Positions 43,504-52,364 of a stretch of 64,000 nt of DNA are shown in pieces. The notes below the pieces were generated by a model that saw only the letters and a list, made by a program, of their open reading frames with translations, was not told the DNA's origin and made no database searches. Each line of letters begins with the position of its first letter. Position 1 is the stretch's first letter. The position numbers and the translations under genes are program-made. This DNA is from Saprospiraceae bacterium. GTDB taxonomy: Bacteria; Bacteroidota; Bacteroidia; Chitinophagales; Saprospiraceae. The stretch spans positions 62,001-126,000 of the forward strand of contig JADKBS010000019.1 of the NCBI GenBank assembly GCA_016714985.1, read 5' to 3'.

Positions 43504-44382
43504 ATGGATAGGACTGACCTGAACGCCGTTGAGGTGACGCCTACAAATGGCCGTCACAACTGTGCTAATTTGCAGGATTTAAAAGGCCATTTGCAGGTGT
43601 CGCCTCAACTCATCTGCACCATCGCCTTCATTTTCCTTTTGCTGGCCTTCGGCCAACTGGCAGCCCAACAGCCCCTCCAACTGGCACCCCCGCAGACTCC
43701 CAGCACCCGGTTGTTTGCAAAGCCGGACCAAACCATTGCCTTCGACTTCCGGCTGACGGAGGCCGAAATCCGCTACACCACCGATGGCAGCGAGCCGACA
43801 GCCTTCTCGCCCGTTTACGCCAACCCATTGCGCAGCAAGGGCTTGAAAACCGTAAAGGCCAAGTCGTTCAAGCTGGGATTTGAGCCATCAGCCACTGCCA
43901 CCGTGCAATTGGTGCCGCTGGGCGAGGTCAGGGTGGACAGTGCCGCCATTGCGCCAGCCCCAAAAAAATACGTGGCCAATGGCTGGAAAAGCCTCTGCGA
44001 CGGCGTCTTGGGCGACGATAATTTCCATGCGAACTGGTTGGGCTTCGATGAAAAATCGGTGGAGCTAAAGCTGTTTTTTTTCAGAAAACGGAAGGTGTCT
44101 AGATTGGACATCGGCTACCTGCAGCACCAAGGCGCTTGGATTTTCGGCCCAGCCGAGGTGCAGGTTTTCGATGGAAAAGGGCGACTACTGGCCAGCCAAG
44201 TTATCGCAGACGCTGTGAAGGAACAGGTGCCAGCGGTTGGGTTTATTGCATTGCCGTTGCCGAAAGGTCGGTATAAGGCACTGACCATCAAATTGAAGGG
44301 CTTGCCCGCCCTGCCGGACTGGCATCCGGGCAAGGGGGCTACGGGGTGGGTTTTCTTGGATGAGGTGGTGGTGTATCAATAA
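43504..44382 (+). CDS. Chitobiase C-terminal-like/F5-8-like secreted protein
   Basis: 292 residues from ATG 43504, although the first 31 residues are encoded by a palindromic segment and look non-native. A GTG at 43597 would start directly before the signal peptide (QLICTIAFIFLLLAFGQLAA) and may be the functional start. Domains: a chitobiase/beta-hexosaminidase C-terminal-like module (AEIRYTTDGSEPTAFSPVYA) followed by a discoidin-like beta-sandwich (LDIGYLQHQGAWIFGPAEVQ, LPKGRYKALTIKLKG). It is probably a carbohydrate-binding protein. GH43 is encoded convergently just downstream. Confidence 0.75.
   Translation: MDRTDLNAVEVTPTNGRHNCANLQDLKGHLQVSPQLICTIAFIFLLLAFGQLAAQQPLQLAPPQTPSTRLFAKPDQTIAFDFRLTEAEIRYTTDGSEPTAFSPVYANPLRSKGLKTVKAKSFKLGFEPSATATVQLVPLGEVRVDSAAIAPAPKKYVANGWKSLCDGVLGDDNFHANWLGFDEKSVELKLFFFRKRKVSRLDIGYLQHQGAWIFGPAEVQVFDGKGRLLASQVIADAVKEQVPAVGFIALPLPKGRYKALTIKLKGLPALPDWHPGKGATGWVFLDEVVVYQ
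43528..43609. repeat. Imperfect palindrome at start of coding sequence
   Basis: GTTGAGGTGACGCCTACAAA (43528 on) and its inverted copy ending CAGGTGTCGCCTCAAC at 43609 pair over 25 bases with 3 mismatches; the loop is 32 bases. It covers the N-terminal codons of the gene. Confidence 0.65.
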
Positions 44383-44390
44383 GCCGGGGG

Positions 44391-46157
44391 TCACTCCACC
44401 TTCCCCGTCACCGTCCGTTCGCTCACCCCGTTCTCGTTCACCGACTCAATGGCAAAATAATAGGTCTTTTTTAAATCCATCGCCTTGAACCAATATTCGT
44501 TGAAATCATAAATCAGGACACTATTATAGAGCTTATCGGGGGCAGTGCCATAATAGAGGTTATAAGCAAATGCATTGTCCACGGGGCTCCATTTGATATA
44601 GGCGCTGCGCTTGTCCTTTTCGGTGCGCAGCACGATAAAGTCCTTGACCTTGTTGGGCTTTTCGCCGTTGCCATTGCCGAAGATACGCAGGCCGCTGATG
44701 GCGAATTTGCCCGTCGGCATGTGGATGTTCATCAGTTTAATATAGCGGGTATTAATGGGTTTATTTAATTCCACATAATCGTGCGGCACGTCGGTTTTGT
44801 TTTTGCTTTTATCCACCAATAATTCCCATTTCTTGCCGTCGGTGGAGTGGTAGAGTTCATATTGGTGGTAAATACCCGTCTGTTTCCCCAAGAACTCAGC
44901 GTCTTGGTCGGCATAGTTGATTTGTATGGCGTGTACGGTACTGATTTGCCCCAAATCGGTTTGCAGCCATTCGCCCTTGTCGGCGGTCTTGGCGCTCCAG
45001 TAGGTTTTAATGCTTTCGTCCACGGCATTGTTGGCGGTATAGCTGCCAAGGGTGCTGCTCACGGTCACGGGCTTTTTATAGTTTAATAGCCACCAGTCGG
45101 GGCGGGAGGCTGCGTCGGGCTTTGCTCCCCCTTTAGGGGGCAGGGGGGCTGCGGTGGGCAGGTACATCGGGTAGTCGCCGAAATGGGCATTGCACCACAT
45201 CATATCGTCCCCGTCGAAGCCAGCGGGCCAGATGCCGATGCGGCGCTCCCAGGTGTTTTTCACGCAGACGACCGTGGTGCTCACGTGCCAGTAGCGGCCT
45301 TGGTTATCTTGAAAGGTGGCACCGTGCCCAGCGCCCCGGTTGAAGCCGCCCATCTTGCTGCTGAGGGGGTCGCTCTGAGGCGTGAAGGGCTGGAAATTGA
45401 AGAGCGGCCCGTTGCCGACCACCACACCGTCAGAGTAGCCGCTGAACTCGGTGCCCGGTGCGCCGTATTGGAAATAGTATTTGCCGTTGTGCTTCGTCAT
45501 CCAGGCGCCCTCGGCGAAGGGGTCGAGAAAGGTGTTGTCCATGTGCTCGCCGAAGCGGTGCCAGCCGTAGCGCCATTGTTCCAGGAAGTACATCGGGGTG
45601 CGGGTGCCTTTTGGCCGGAAGGTCTTTCGGTCGAGTTCCACGCCGTACATCGGCCAGGAATTGCTGCTGCCGTTGTACATATAGAAGCGGCCGTCGTCGT
45701 CGGTGAAAAAAGCGGGGTCCCAGCCGCCGATTTCGAAGCTGTCCACCAGCACGAACCACTTGTTGCCCTTGGGGTCGGTGCTGCCCCATAGCGAGAAGTC
45801 GGAGGTGTAGGTGCTGCCGAAGACCACCATCGTATCGCCGATGATGCCGACGCCGGGGGCGCAGAGGTCGTCCTTGGTCTTGTTGTTCCAAGGCCGCAGG
45901 AAGCGCCGCTCGTGGAAGGTCCAGTTGAGCAGGTCGGGGCTGTGCCAGTAGCCGTGCTGGTTGGTGCTGAACAGGTAGAAATCGCCCTTGTAGTTGACGA
46001 TGACGGGGTCGGCGGTGGCCCGGTGGCGGCCCCATGCGCTGAAGCTCTCGTAGGGGGTGTAGCCGTAGTCGAGGTTGGTGGGGTTGCAGTAGGTTTTTTG
46101 CTGGGCAAACGAGTGGGTGAAGCTTGCGAGGCACAGGAGGAGGAGGAGGAGTTTCAT
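44391..46157 (-). CDS. Glycoside hydrolase family 43 with F5/8 and FN3 domains
   Basis: 588 residues, ATG 46157, signal peptide MKLLLLLLCLASFTHSFAQQ. A five-bladed GH43 propeller has the expected acidic residues: ATADPVIV (base), WDPAFFTDDDG (pKa modulator) and DPFAEGAWM (acid Glu). A galactose-binding-like F5/8 C domain follows (VDESIKTYWSAKTADKGEWL, RYIKLMNIHMPTGKFAISGL) and then a fibronectin type III domain (DNAFAYNLYYGTAPDKLYNS). Likely arabinofuranosidase, xylosidase or galactanase activity on exported glycans. A small CCCCCTTTAGGGGG repeat encodes PLPPKGG at the junction of the first two domains. Confidence 0.88.
   Translation of the reverse strand: MKLLLLLLCLASFTHSFAQQKTYCNPTNLDYGYTPYESFSAWGRHRATADPVIVNYKGDFYLFSTNQHGYWHSPDLLNWTFHERRFLRPWNNKTKDDLCAPGVGIIGDTMVVFGSTYTSDFSLWGSTDPKGNKWFVLVDSFEIGGWDPAFFTDDDGRFYMYNGSSNSWPMYGVELDRKTFRPKGTRTPMYFLEQWRYGWHRFGEHMDNTFLDPFAEGAWMTKHNGKYYFQYGAPGTEFSGYSDGVVVGNGPLFNFQPFTPQSDPLSSKMGGFNRGAGHGATFQDNQGRYWHVSTTVVCVKNTWERRIGIWPAGFDGDDMMWCNAHFGDYPMYLPTAAPLPPKGGAKPDAASRPDWWLLNYKKPVTVSSTLGSYTANNAVDESIKTYWSAKTADKGEWLQTDLGQISTVHAIQINYADQDAEFLGKQTGIYHQYELYHSTDGKKWELLVDKSKNKTDVPHDYVELNKPINTRYIKLMNIHMPTGKFAISGLRIFGNGNGEKPNKVKDFIVLRTEKDKRSAYIKWSPVDNAFAYNLYYGTAPDKLYNSVLIYDFNEYWFKAMDLKKTYYFAIESVNENGVSERTVTGKVE
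45127..45140. repeat. CCCCCTTTAGGGGG repeat in GH43 linker
   Basis: A short palindrome, followed by CAGGGGGGC, encodes APLPPKGGA between the GH43 and F5/8 domains. The CTCCCCCTTTAGGGGGC form is a common dispersed element in this phylum (from memory). Confidence 0.5.
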
Positions 46158-46238
46158 GGTGCAATGTTTTTTAACACGGAGATTTGGAGGGCACGAAGGT
46201 ACACGGAGGATGGGGAATAGTTGGTGGAAGTTGGGGCC

Positions 46239-46271
46239 AGATTTCCGAAATCTTCAAGATTTCGGAAATCT
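46239..46271. repeat. Palindrome downstream of the toxin-antitoxin pair
   Basis: AGATTTCCGAAATCT - TCA - AGATTTCGGAAATCT, perfect 15-bp arms. It lies between the toxin stop and the GH43 start; terminator or dispersed repeat. Confidence 0.6.
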
Positions 46272-46323
46272 TCCGGCAGGAGCAGGCCCTTGTTTAATTT
46301 CTATGAATTGGTCGAATTCTATT

Positions 46324-46619
46324 TCAGAATTCCAACAAATCGGGGTTTCTTCGATTATACCAAAAATGCAGTAATTGTATCTCGTTTGCAGTAATCCGAT
46401 ATAAAAGGGAAGTCTGTTTTGTGATAACGGCTTTGCGGATAGAGGGCGACTTTTTGGAAGCAGGAAAAGCATAGGATGCTCGGAGATGCCATCCAGTACC
46501 TTTTCCGTAGTATCCAAGAGCCTTAGGGCAGCGTCCACGCCGAACGATGTTTCAACATAGTTCAGTAGGTCTGCAAACTCGTCCTTGGTGGCGGGCGACC
46601 AATTGATGGGCAGGCTCAT
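46324..46619 (-). CDS. RelE/ParE-family toxin, one suspected missing base
   Basis: Start ATG 46619 overlapping the antitoxin stop. The first 58 residues (MSLPINWSPATKDEFADLLN ... ISEHPMLFLLPKSRPL) and a different frame after 46441 (RKAVITKQTSLLYRITANEI QLLHFWYNRRNPDLLEF, stop at 46324) together form a complete RelE/ParE fold of about 98 residues. The zero-frame continuation to 46254 is not toxin-like. One base is missing near 46441-46443. Such toxins cleave ribosome-bound mRNA or poison gyrase. If the indel is real the toxin is dead. Confidence 0.75.
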
Positions 46620-46879
46620 TTTGCCTTGTGCAATTTAGCCCGAAACTCCGACATCACCGCCTCGTGCGGAATGCCTTCACCCTCGTCCATTTGCTTGATG
46701 GACAACTCAATTCGGCGCTTTTGCGCTTCGGAAAGCTCGTCCCAGAAATCAGCTTCACCTACCGACTTGGGCTGCTGTGTGGCGAACTCCATCAGGCTTT
46801 TCAAGGTCTGGAGCAGCCGCTCGTCCGTGATTTTTGCTACTTGCTCAATGAGCCAGATTTTTTCTGCCCGTATATCCAT
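46616..46879 (-). CDS. Antitoxin of the RelE/ParE pair
   Basis: 87 residues from ATG 46879. Short helical protein MDIRAEKIWLIEQVAKITDE with the segment FWDELSEAQKRRIELSIKQM DEGEGIPHEAVM, shared with the orphan antitoxin at 20419-20670. Its stop overlaps the toxin start (ATGA). TACCTTTG on the minus strand (46908-46901) is a plausible -7 box. Confidence 0.8.
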   Translation of the reverse strand: MDIRAEKIWLIEQVAKITDERLLQTLKSLMEFATQQPKSVGEADFWDELSEAQKRRIELSIKQMDEGEGIPHEAVMSEFRAKLHKAK

Positions 46880-47028
46880 GTTAAGCGATTTTGGTTTGAA
46901 CAAAGGTAGGGATTCCATAGGAAACGGGAAAGGCATTTTTCGTTTGGATGCACAATGAGATTTGAGGGCGTAGAAAGAACCGAGATTGTTACTTTTGCGT
47001 TGCAATTCCGCATTTTAGCAATAATTGA

Positions 47029-48311
47029 ATGATTACGAACATCCACATCGAGAATTTCAAGTCCATCCAGTCGCTCGACCTGGAACTGGGGCGGCTCAAT
47101 ATTTTCATCGGGGCAAACGGCAGCGGCAAGTCGAATATTTTGGAGGCGATAGCGATGGGGAGTGCGGCTATGGAGGATAAGTTGGATGATGAGGGTTTTG
47201 GTGAATAGGGGGTGAGAGTGGCCGAATCAAAACTCATGAAATCAGGTTTTGAATTAAGAAATACAATCGCTTCGATTGTCATTGGCATGAAATCAAATAA
47301 ATCTTCAATTTTATTGGATATAAAGAATAGTGAGGGTAAGATTCAGAATGAATGGAAAGTGTCAAGCAATATAGACGATTTAATTGAAGGATTAACCGAT
47401 GTAACTAAATCATCTCTCTCTACATATGTTGATAACAAAGAAGAACTAGGGTCGTTTTTAAGAAACAACTTGCTGACCCTGCTGACTAATAAAAAATTTA
47501 TACCTAAAGAACAAGCAGCTCATCTGCTTTCAACTTCTAATGACAAAGTTTGGGAAGACATTACAAATATTTTTGCGGAACATTTGCTTAGCGATAGTGC
47601 TTATAATTCTATTGTGAGGGATTCACTTTCCAAAAGTGAGAAATTCTCGATTTCTTCAACTTCCTCATCTACGCCCCCGAAAACCACTTCCTTCGCCGCT
47701 TCGAGGAAGAAGCCGCCATCAAACCCCTTGGCATCAAAGGTGAAGGCTTGTTCAAATTAATCACCATTATCGCCCAAGAATATCCCGAACAATTCAGGGA
47801 AATAAAGCAGCATTTAAAACTCATAGACTGGTTCGAAGATTTTGAAATACCGACTGATTTAAGATTTACCGAAAGAAGGATAAAAATCAAAGACCAATAC
47901 CTCGCCGACGACCTCCAATACTTCGACCAGCGCAGCGCCAACGAGGGCTTTTTGTACCTGCTGTTCTACCTTACGCTGTTCGTCAGCGATTTGACGCCGC
48001 ATTTCTTCGCCATTGACAATATAGACAATTCGCTGAACCCCAAGCTCGGCAGCGAACTCGTCAAGGTGCTGGCGCAACTCGCCAAAAAGCACAACAAACA
48101 AGCCCTACTGACCACCCACAACCCCGTCATCCTCGATGGCTTGGACTTGGAGGACGACGACCAGCGGCTCTTTGTGGTCTATCGCAATGCGGATGGGCAT
48201 ACGAAGGTGCGGCGCATCCCGCCCCGCAAGCCTGTGAACGGCGTGGAGCAGGTGCGCTTGTCTGAGGCGTTCATTCGTGGTTATATTGGCGGGTTGCCCA
48301 AAAACTTCTAA
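47029..48311 (+). CDS. AAA/SMC-type ATPase, three suspected indels
   Basis: Start ATG 47029. Walker A GANGSGKSN within MITNIHIENFKSIQSLDLEL..., typical of the RecF/OLD-like AAA_15/21 group. Around 47194-47212 the frame slips by one and returns (reading LVNRGVRVAESKL needs one base less in the GGG run and one more in the G5 run). A second slip near 47640 (one A more) restores EILDFFNFLIYAPENHFLRR. The distal part has Walker B FFAIDNIDNSLNPKLG and switch TTHNPVILDGLDL. The middle 400 bases are AT-rich. The corrected protein is about 425 residues. It lies 3 bases before the TOPRIM-like gene; together they resemble two-gene ATPase/nuclease defence pairs. Confidence 0.78.
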
Positions 48312-48314
48312 GCT

Positions 48315-48962
48315 ATGCTGACATTTGGACTTATCTGTGAAGGCGAGTCAGACCAAATTGTGATTGAAAACATTCTCTTCGGAGTTTTTGAAGACCCTGA
48401 TTTGTTCACGGCTCCACTGCAACCACCGCCTGGCATCTCTGGCAGTTTTGACCAAGTTTTCAATTACTGTTGCTCAACAGAATTCAAGCAGGGTATTAAC
48501 GACAATGATTTCTATATTGTGCAGATTGACACAGATGTAATCATAAAAGGGCAGCTTCAAGAGAAATATAGGATAGACCTACCACCCACTTTGAAAGTGG
48601 ATGAAATGGTAAAACGGGTAGTTGATAAATTCATTAGTCTGATTGGCGAAGGGAATAATTTCTGGGAAGAATATGGCCACAAAGTAATCTTTGCCATTTC
48701 AGTGCATGAAATTGAATGCTGGCTTTTGCCTGTTTATTACAAGGATGGTGACAAGAAGAAAGCAGCAAAAATTACAGGCTGTATCGAAGCCCTCAACAAA
48801 GCAGTAAATCCCAAACACGGCTGGACCATTCATGCGAAAGAACGGGCATATTACGAGACAATGTCCAAGCCGTTCAGAAAAGAGATTTCTAAGTTGCACA
48901 AACTCAACCCAAGCCTAGAAATCTTCGTGGAGCATTTGATGACAATAAAAACCCAGCAGTAA
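48315..48962 (+). CDS. TOPRIM-like DUF4276-type protein
   Basis: 215 residues, ATG 48315, 3 bases after the ATPase gene. It starts MLTFGLICEGESDQIVIENI, where EGESD is the acidic TOPRIM-like signature, followed by YIVQIDTDVI, a possible metal-binding DxD, and ISVHEIECWLLPVYY. This pattern fits DUF4276/DUF4435-like TOPRIM nucleases paired with AAA ATPases. The exact family needs a profile search. Confidence 0.7.
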   Translation: MLTFGLICEGESDQIVIENILFGVFEDPDLFTAPLQPPPGISGSFDQVFNYCCSTEFKQGINDNDFYIVQIDTDVIIKGQLQEKYRIDLPPTLKVDEMVKRVVDKFISLIGEGNNFWEEYGHKVIFAISVHEIECWLLPVYYKDGDKKKAAKITGCIEALNKAVNPKHGWTIHAKERAYYETMSKPFRKEISKLHKLNPSLEIFVEHLMTIKTQQ

Positions 48963-49255
48963 GACAGCTTAGTTTCAAGCAAAGCGCTTCCAAATCAAAT
49001 ATTTCCAAGGGCGCATCAAAAAACATCCAAACTATTCTACATTTGTCCCGTCCGCCGATGATGCTATTTGGCGGCTGTTTTTTCGGTCAACAAGTCAAAG
49101 GAAATGAAAACAATGATTGATGTGCGCTGGTGCATGAATGCCGCCTGTTGTTCAGGTTTGGGCATTCGTTCATCCCGGCTTGAGCATTTCCATTGGGCTA
49201 TCCCCGAACCCTATTGCTCGCAACCATTTTCAATCACCATTTTAAAACAAGTATC

Positions 49256-50638
49256 ATGAAACGACTAACTTATCTCGTCCTCGCAGCCTTTGCTGCCACC
49301 CTGTTTTGTTTTAGTTGCAACAAGCCCAAAGTGATTACCGAATCAGGCAATCCATCCCAGTTGACCAAGTGTTTTTGTACCGACAGCACCCGCTGCGGCC
49401 AGTTGTGCAGTATGCTGCCATTCGAGCCAGACCTTACTGACAGCAAGTTGTTTCCGAACGGCTATCAGGCTACCCTGGACTCCGTCCACCAGCCACCCTT
49501 CGACCAGTTCAGTTGGCAAGCGTTCGTGGCTCTGAACTGGCCCGCTGGCCAAGACGGTAAGCCCTTGACCTGCAAGATAACCGACTCCCTCGACAACAAG
49601 CGGGTTTGGGAATACTACCCCGATTCCGATGTCGTTTTCGGCGACACCACGGGTTGTGCGACCTGCAACACCAACTGCGAAGACCTCTTCGTGCGGGTGT
49701 CGAAAGGGAAGTTCACGGTGAACCCCGATGGCTCATTCACCGAGGCCGACGGCCATGCGCTGATTGACAAAAACCTGAACTTTGTGGTGTATGACATAAA
49801 GGTCAATGCCGCCGAGGCCACTTACATCAACCAACTCAAGGCCGCCCTTCCGAACGTGTCGGAGGTCAATTTCCCGACCGGTGCCATTGAACTAAAAACG
49901 GCTTGGCGGATACTCGACACCAGCAAGGGCGACGACCCCAGCCGTTATTATAGCCGCAACGCCACCATTTATGTGCCAGCGGGAAACAGCAAATCTGGTC
50001 AGGCCCTTTGCATTCCTGCCACCATTGGCTTGGTGGGATTCCATATTGCGTTCAAGGTGCCGAACGAAAACCACCTCGACCCGTGGATTTGGGCCACGTT
50101 CGAGCAGGTGGACAACGTGCCGTCCTCCATTGACGATGCGCAAATGGCGAGGCAGCGGCCTTCCCGTTATTCGTTCTACAACCCGTACTGCATCAACTGT
50201 CCCATCAACACAGCACCAGCGGGGGACAATGGGAAGTTCATGTGGGCACCAACGCCGCCTTATGCGATAGACCATGCCTACCAAGTGCCAAAAGGGGAAG
50301 GAGAAGGGACGCTGCTCTTCGGTACGCAGGTGGTGCGGGATTTCCCCATCTACTACACCACCCAGTTGATGAACAGTGAATGGCAGTCAAAGCTGGCGGG
50401 CACGCCGTTCGAGTATTATCAGCTTGTCGGTACGCAATGGGGCACTACGCCCGATGGCCCACCGTTCGATTCAATCACTTTTGTGCCTCATCTTTTGGCC
50501 AATACCACACAGGAGACCTATTTCCAGACACAGCCCATTGCATCTTGCGGGGCCTGCCACGGGTTTGCCAACCTCATTATAGGCAAGGACACCCTCAATG
50601 CCGACCACAGCTTTTTGTTGGGCAATTTGAACAAATAA
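49256..50638 (+). CDS. Lipoprotein with single haem c motif
   Basis: 460 residues from ATG 49256. Lipobox LAAFAATLFCFSC. Cys-rich N-terminal part (CFCTDSTRCGQLC, GCATCNTNCED), then a large domain with GAIELKTAWRIL and GFHIAFKVPNENHLDPWIWA, and near the end PIASCGACHGFANL, a CGACH haem-binding motif. It looks like a cytochrome-c-linked periplasmic enzyme of uncharacterised type. A hairpin terminator follows. Confidence 0.75.
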   Translation: MKRLTYLVLAAFAATLFCFSCNKPKVITESGNPSQLTKCFCTDSTRCGQLCSMLPFEPDLTDSKLFPNGYQATLDSVHQPPFDQFSWQAFVALNWPAGQDGKPLTCKITDSLDNKRVWEYYPDSDVVFGDTTGCATCNTNCEDLFVRVSKGKFTVNPDGSFTEADGHALIDKNLNFVVYDIKVNAAEATYINQLKAALPNVSEVNFPTGAIELKTAWRILDTSKGDDPSRYYSRNATIYVPAGNSKSGQALCIPATIGLVGFHIAFKVPNENHLDPWIWATFEQVDNVPSSIDDAQMARQRPSRYSFYNPYCINCPINTAPAGDNGKFMWAPTPPYAIDHAYQVPKGEGEGTLLFGTQVVRDFPIYYTTQLMNSEWQSKLAGTPFEYYQLVGTQWGTTPDGPPFDSITFVPHLLANTTQETYFQTQPIASCGACHGFANLIIGKDTLNADHSFLLGNLNK

Positions 50639-50683
50639 TAGGATTTGATCACACCTCGCCATTGGCGAAGCGTTTCAAAGGGA

Positions 50684-50725
50684 AAGGGGCTGTGATTTGA
50701 GAATTTACTCAAATCGCAGCCCCTT
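50684..50725 (+). terminator. Hairpin after the haem lipoprotein gene
   Basis: AAGGGGCTGTGATTTGAG and CTCAAATCGCAGCCCCTT pair over 18 bases with one mismatch. A weak T-tract follows. Confidence 0.65.
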
Positions 50726-50795
50726 ATAACTATTCCCTGACTGCGGCCCGCCGCTGTTGCCAGCCTTTTCCTATTTTTGCCTAAAACATTGGGCA

Positions 50796-51647
50796 ATGAA
50801 CAAGCAAGCCATCATCAACAAGATTTTCGAAGCGCAGGGTGAAAACGGCTTCTGGAAAATGCTGCCGCCTTCCGACAAACACTATCCAAGCTGCCTGCAT
50901 TATGCCCCTAACTTTAAAGCTACGCTTTGGACACTACTCCTCCTCGCCGACCTTGGACTCGACCCCAACGATGAACGGGTTAAAAAACCATTGTCGGAAT
51001 TGCAGTGCCATTTTTTCGACCCAAAATTCGGCATATATACCTTAAAGGAAGACCATTTCCCCATTCCCTGCCTTAATGGCAATTTGATTTATTTGGATTG
51101 CTATTTCAATGGAAAACCAAGTGCAAAAAGCCAACAAGCACTGGCGTTTTTTCATAAATACCAGCGCTTTGATGATGGTAAATACGAAACACCTCCTAAT
51201 GGATTTTGCAACAATAAAAGCTGCTATGGCAAGCATACCTGTTACTGGGGCGTCGTCAAATTATTAAAGGGAATATCGTTTATTCCGCAGGAATACAGAG
51301 CCCCTAATACCACGGATTTATTGAACAGGTGCATCCAATTTGTGCTGTTGCACAAGGTCTGTTTTAGCTCCCACAAACCAGATAAGATAATGATTCCGAA
51401 AATGGATTTACTGACCTTCCCCAATATGTACAAAAGTGATTTCTTGGAAATATTATGGCTTTTAAAAAGGGAGGGTGTCGTTTCCGATAAAATTGACACA
51501 GCCCTGGAATTGCTTAAAAGCAAGCAGCACGAAGACGGTAGTTGGCATTTGGAAAGACAGGTACACAACATGGTTGCCTCGGTTGGGGAGGTGGGTAAAC
51601 CGAACCAGTTTGTCACGGAAAGGGCGAGGGAAGTGCTTGAACTTTAA
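50796..51647 (+). CDS. Alpha/alpha-toroid protein, terpene cyclase-like fold
   Basis: 283 residues from ATG 50796; TATTTTTG at 50772 is a likely -7 box. Repeated helical pairs with aromatic/Gly turns (NFKATLWTLLLLADLGLDPN, GYFHKY-like segments, KQHEDGSWHLERQVHNMVAS) suggest the terpenoid cyclase/prenyltransferase toroid. It is too short for squalene cyclase and the DxDD motif is not seen, so catalysis is doubtful. Several Cys/His residues (GFCNNKSCYGKHTCYWG) could bind metal. Confidence 0.65.
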   Translation: MNKQAIINKIFEAQGENGFWKMLPPSDKHYPSCLHYAPNFKATLWTLLLLADLGLDPNDERVKKPLSELQCHFFDPKFGIYTLKEDHFPIPCLNGNLIYLDCYFNGKPSAKSQQALAFFHKYQRFDDGKYETPPNGFCNNKSCYGKHTCYWGVVKLLKGISFIPQEYRAPNTTDLLNRCIQFVLLHKVCFSSHKPDKIMIPKMDLLTFPNMYKSDFLEILWLLKREGVVSDKIDTALELLKSKQHEDGSWHLERQVHNMVASVGEVGKPNQFVTERAREVLEL

Positions 51648-51655
51648 TTTATAAA

Positions 51656-51783
51656 GTAACTACTTAGGAGGGTGTGGGAGGAGAGAGAAAAAATGAATTT
51701 TTTCTCTCTCCTCCCACATTTTGGGGTATTTTTTTGGGAAATTGAAAATTTCCCCCAAAAAACACCCCCTGCTAGGTAGTTAC
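51656..51783. mobile_element. Miniature element, copy D
   Basis: 128 bp, GTAACTACTTAGGAGGGTGT to CTGCTAGGTAGTTAC, internal hairpins GTGGGAGGAGAGAGAAAAA/complement and TTGGGAAATT/AATTTCCCCC. Flanks TTTATAAA and CCTATAAG share only TATAA, so its target duplication has decayed or was imperfect. It lies between convergent genes. Confidence 0.88.
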
Positions 51784-51796
51784 CCTATAAGTATGA

Positions 51797-51819
51797 CTGG
51801 TTGGCTCAATGCCAACCAG
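51797..51819. terminator. Small hairpin after the TonB-like gene
   Basis: CTGGTTGGC - TCAAT - GCCAACCAG, 9-bp stem, 21 bases beyond the stop of the minus-strand TonB-like gene. Confidence 0.5.
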
Positions 51820-51839
51820 CCGTGCTATTACTTCATAAA

Positions 51840-52364
51840 TTACTTGAAATAAACCGGCACCACCACCGTGCTTTTCGCAAAAATGCCGTCTTGAACAGCG
51901 GGGTGCCACTCACCCAACTCCGCCACGAGGTTCACAGCTTTCTGAATGCAGGGCTTGCAGGCCACGGACTGTTTCACCACTTGGTAACCGTTCACCTTGC
52001 CGCTGGTCTGCACGTCGAAGGTGACGTACTCCACGCCGCTGTAGCCGCTGGGCAGCTTGAAGCCAGGGAGTTCAACGTCTTTCAGGTTTTCATTGATGAT
52101 GTCTTCGGTGCAGGCGTCGGGGGAGGTAGAGTCCAAGCAATTGTTCGTGCAGACAGGGCCACGGTTTTGCTTGGTCTTGCTGGTGCCTTTGGCCGTCAGG
52201 TTGTCGGCATACTTGAAGGTGTAGGTTTTGACCTTGTACCAGTTGTCGGTGGTTTCTTTCCAAGAAAAAGGGTAGTTCTTGGTGCCTGTCTGTGCAAAAG
52301 CCGTGGAAAGGAAGCCACAAAGGAGGATGGCCAAAAAGGGCCTTGAAAAACGCAGGAGGTTCAT
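51840..52364 (-). CDS. TonB C-terminal-like energy transducer
   Basis: 174 residues, ATG 52364, signal peptide MNLLRFSRPFLAILLCGFLS. The last 70 residues (VEYVTFDVQTSGKVNGYQVV KQSVACKPCIQKAVNLVAEL GEWHPAVQDGIF) have the YVxFxVxxxGxVxxxxVxxS pattern of the TonB C-terminal domain seen in many short Bacteroidota proteins. Two Cys pairs (CTNNC, CKPC) are unusual. It has no N-terminal anchor apart from the signal peptide, so its role in energy transduction is uncertain. Confidence 0.78.
   Translation of the reverse strand: MNLLRFSRPFLAILLCGFLSTAFAQTGTKNYPFSWKETTDNWYKVKTYTFKYADNLTAKGTSKTKQNRGPVCTNNCLDSTSPDACTEDIINENLKDVELPGFKLPSGYSGVEYVTFDVQTSGKVNGYQVVKQSVACKPCIQKAVNLVAELGEWHPAVQDGIFAKSTVVVPVYFK

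Noticed and set aside
46254..46323. In-frame 3' extension of the RelE/ParE toxin ORF
   Set aside because: The alternative frame gives the conserved toxin C-terminus and an earlier stop, so the extension is a frameshift artefact.
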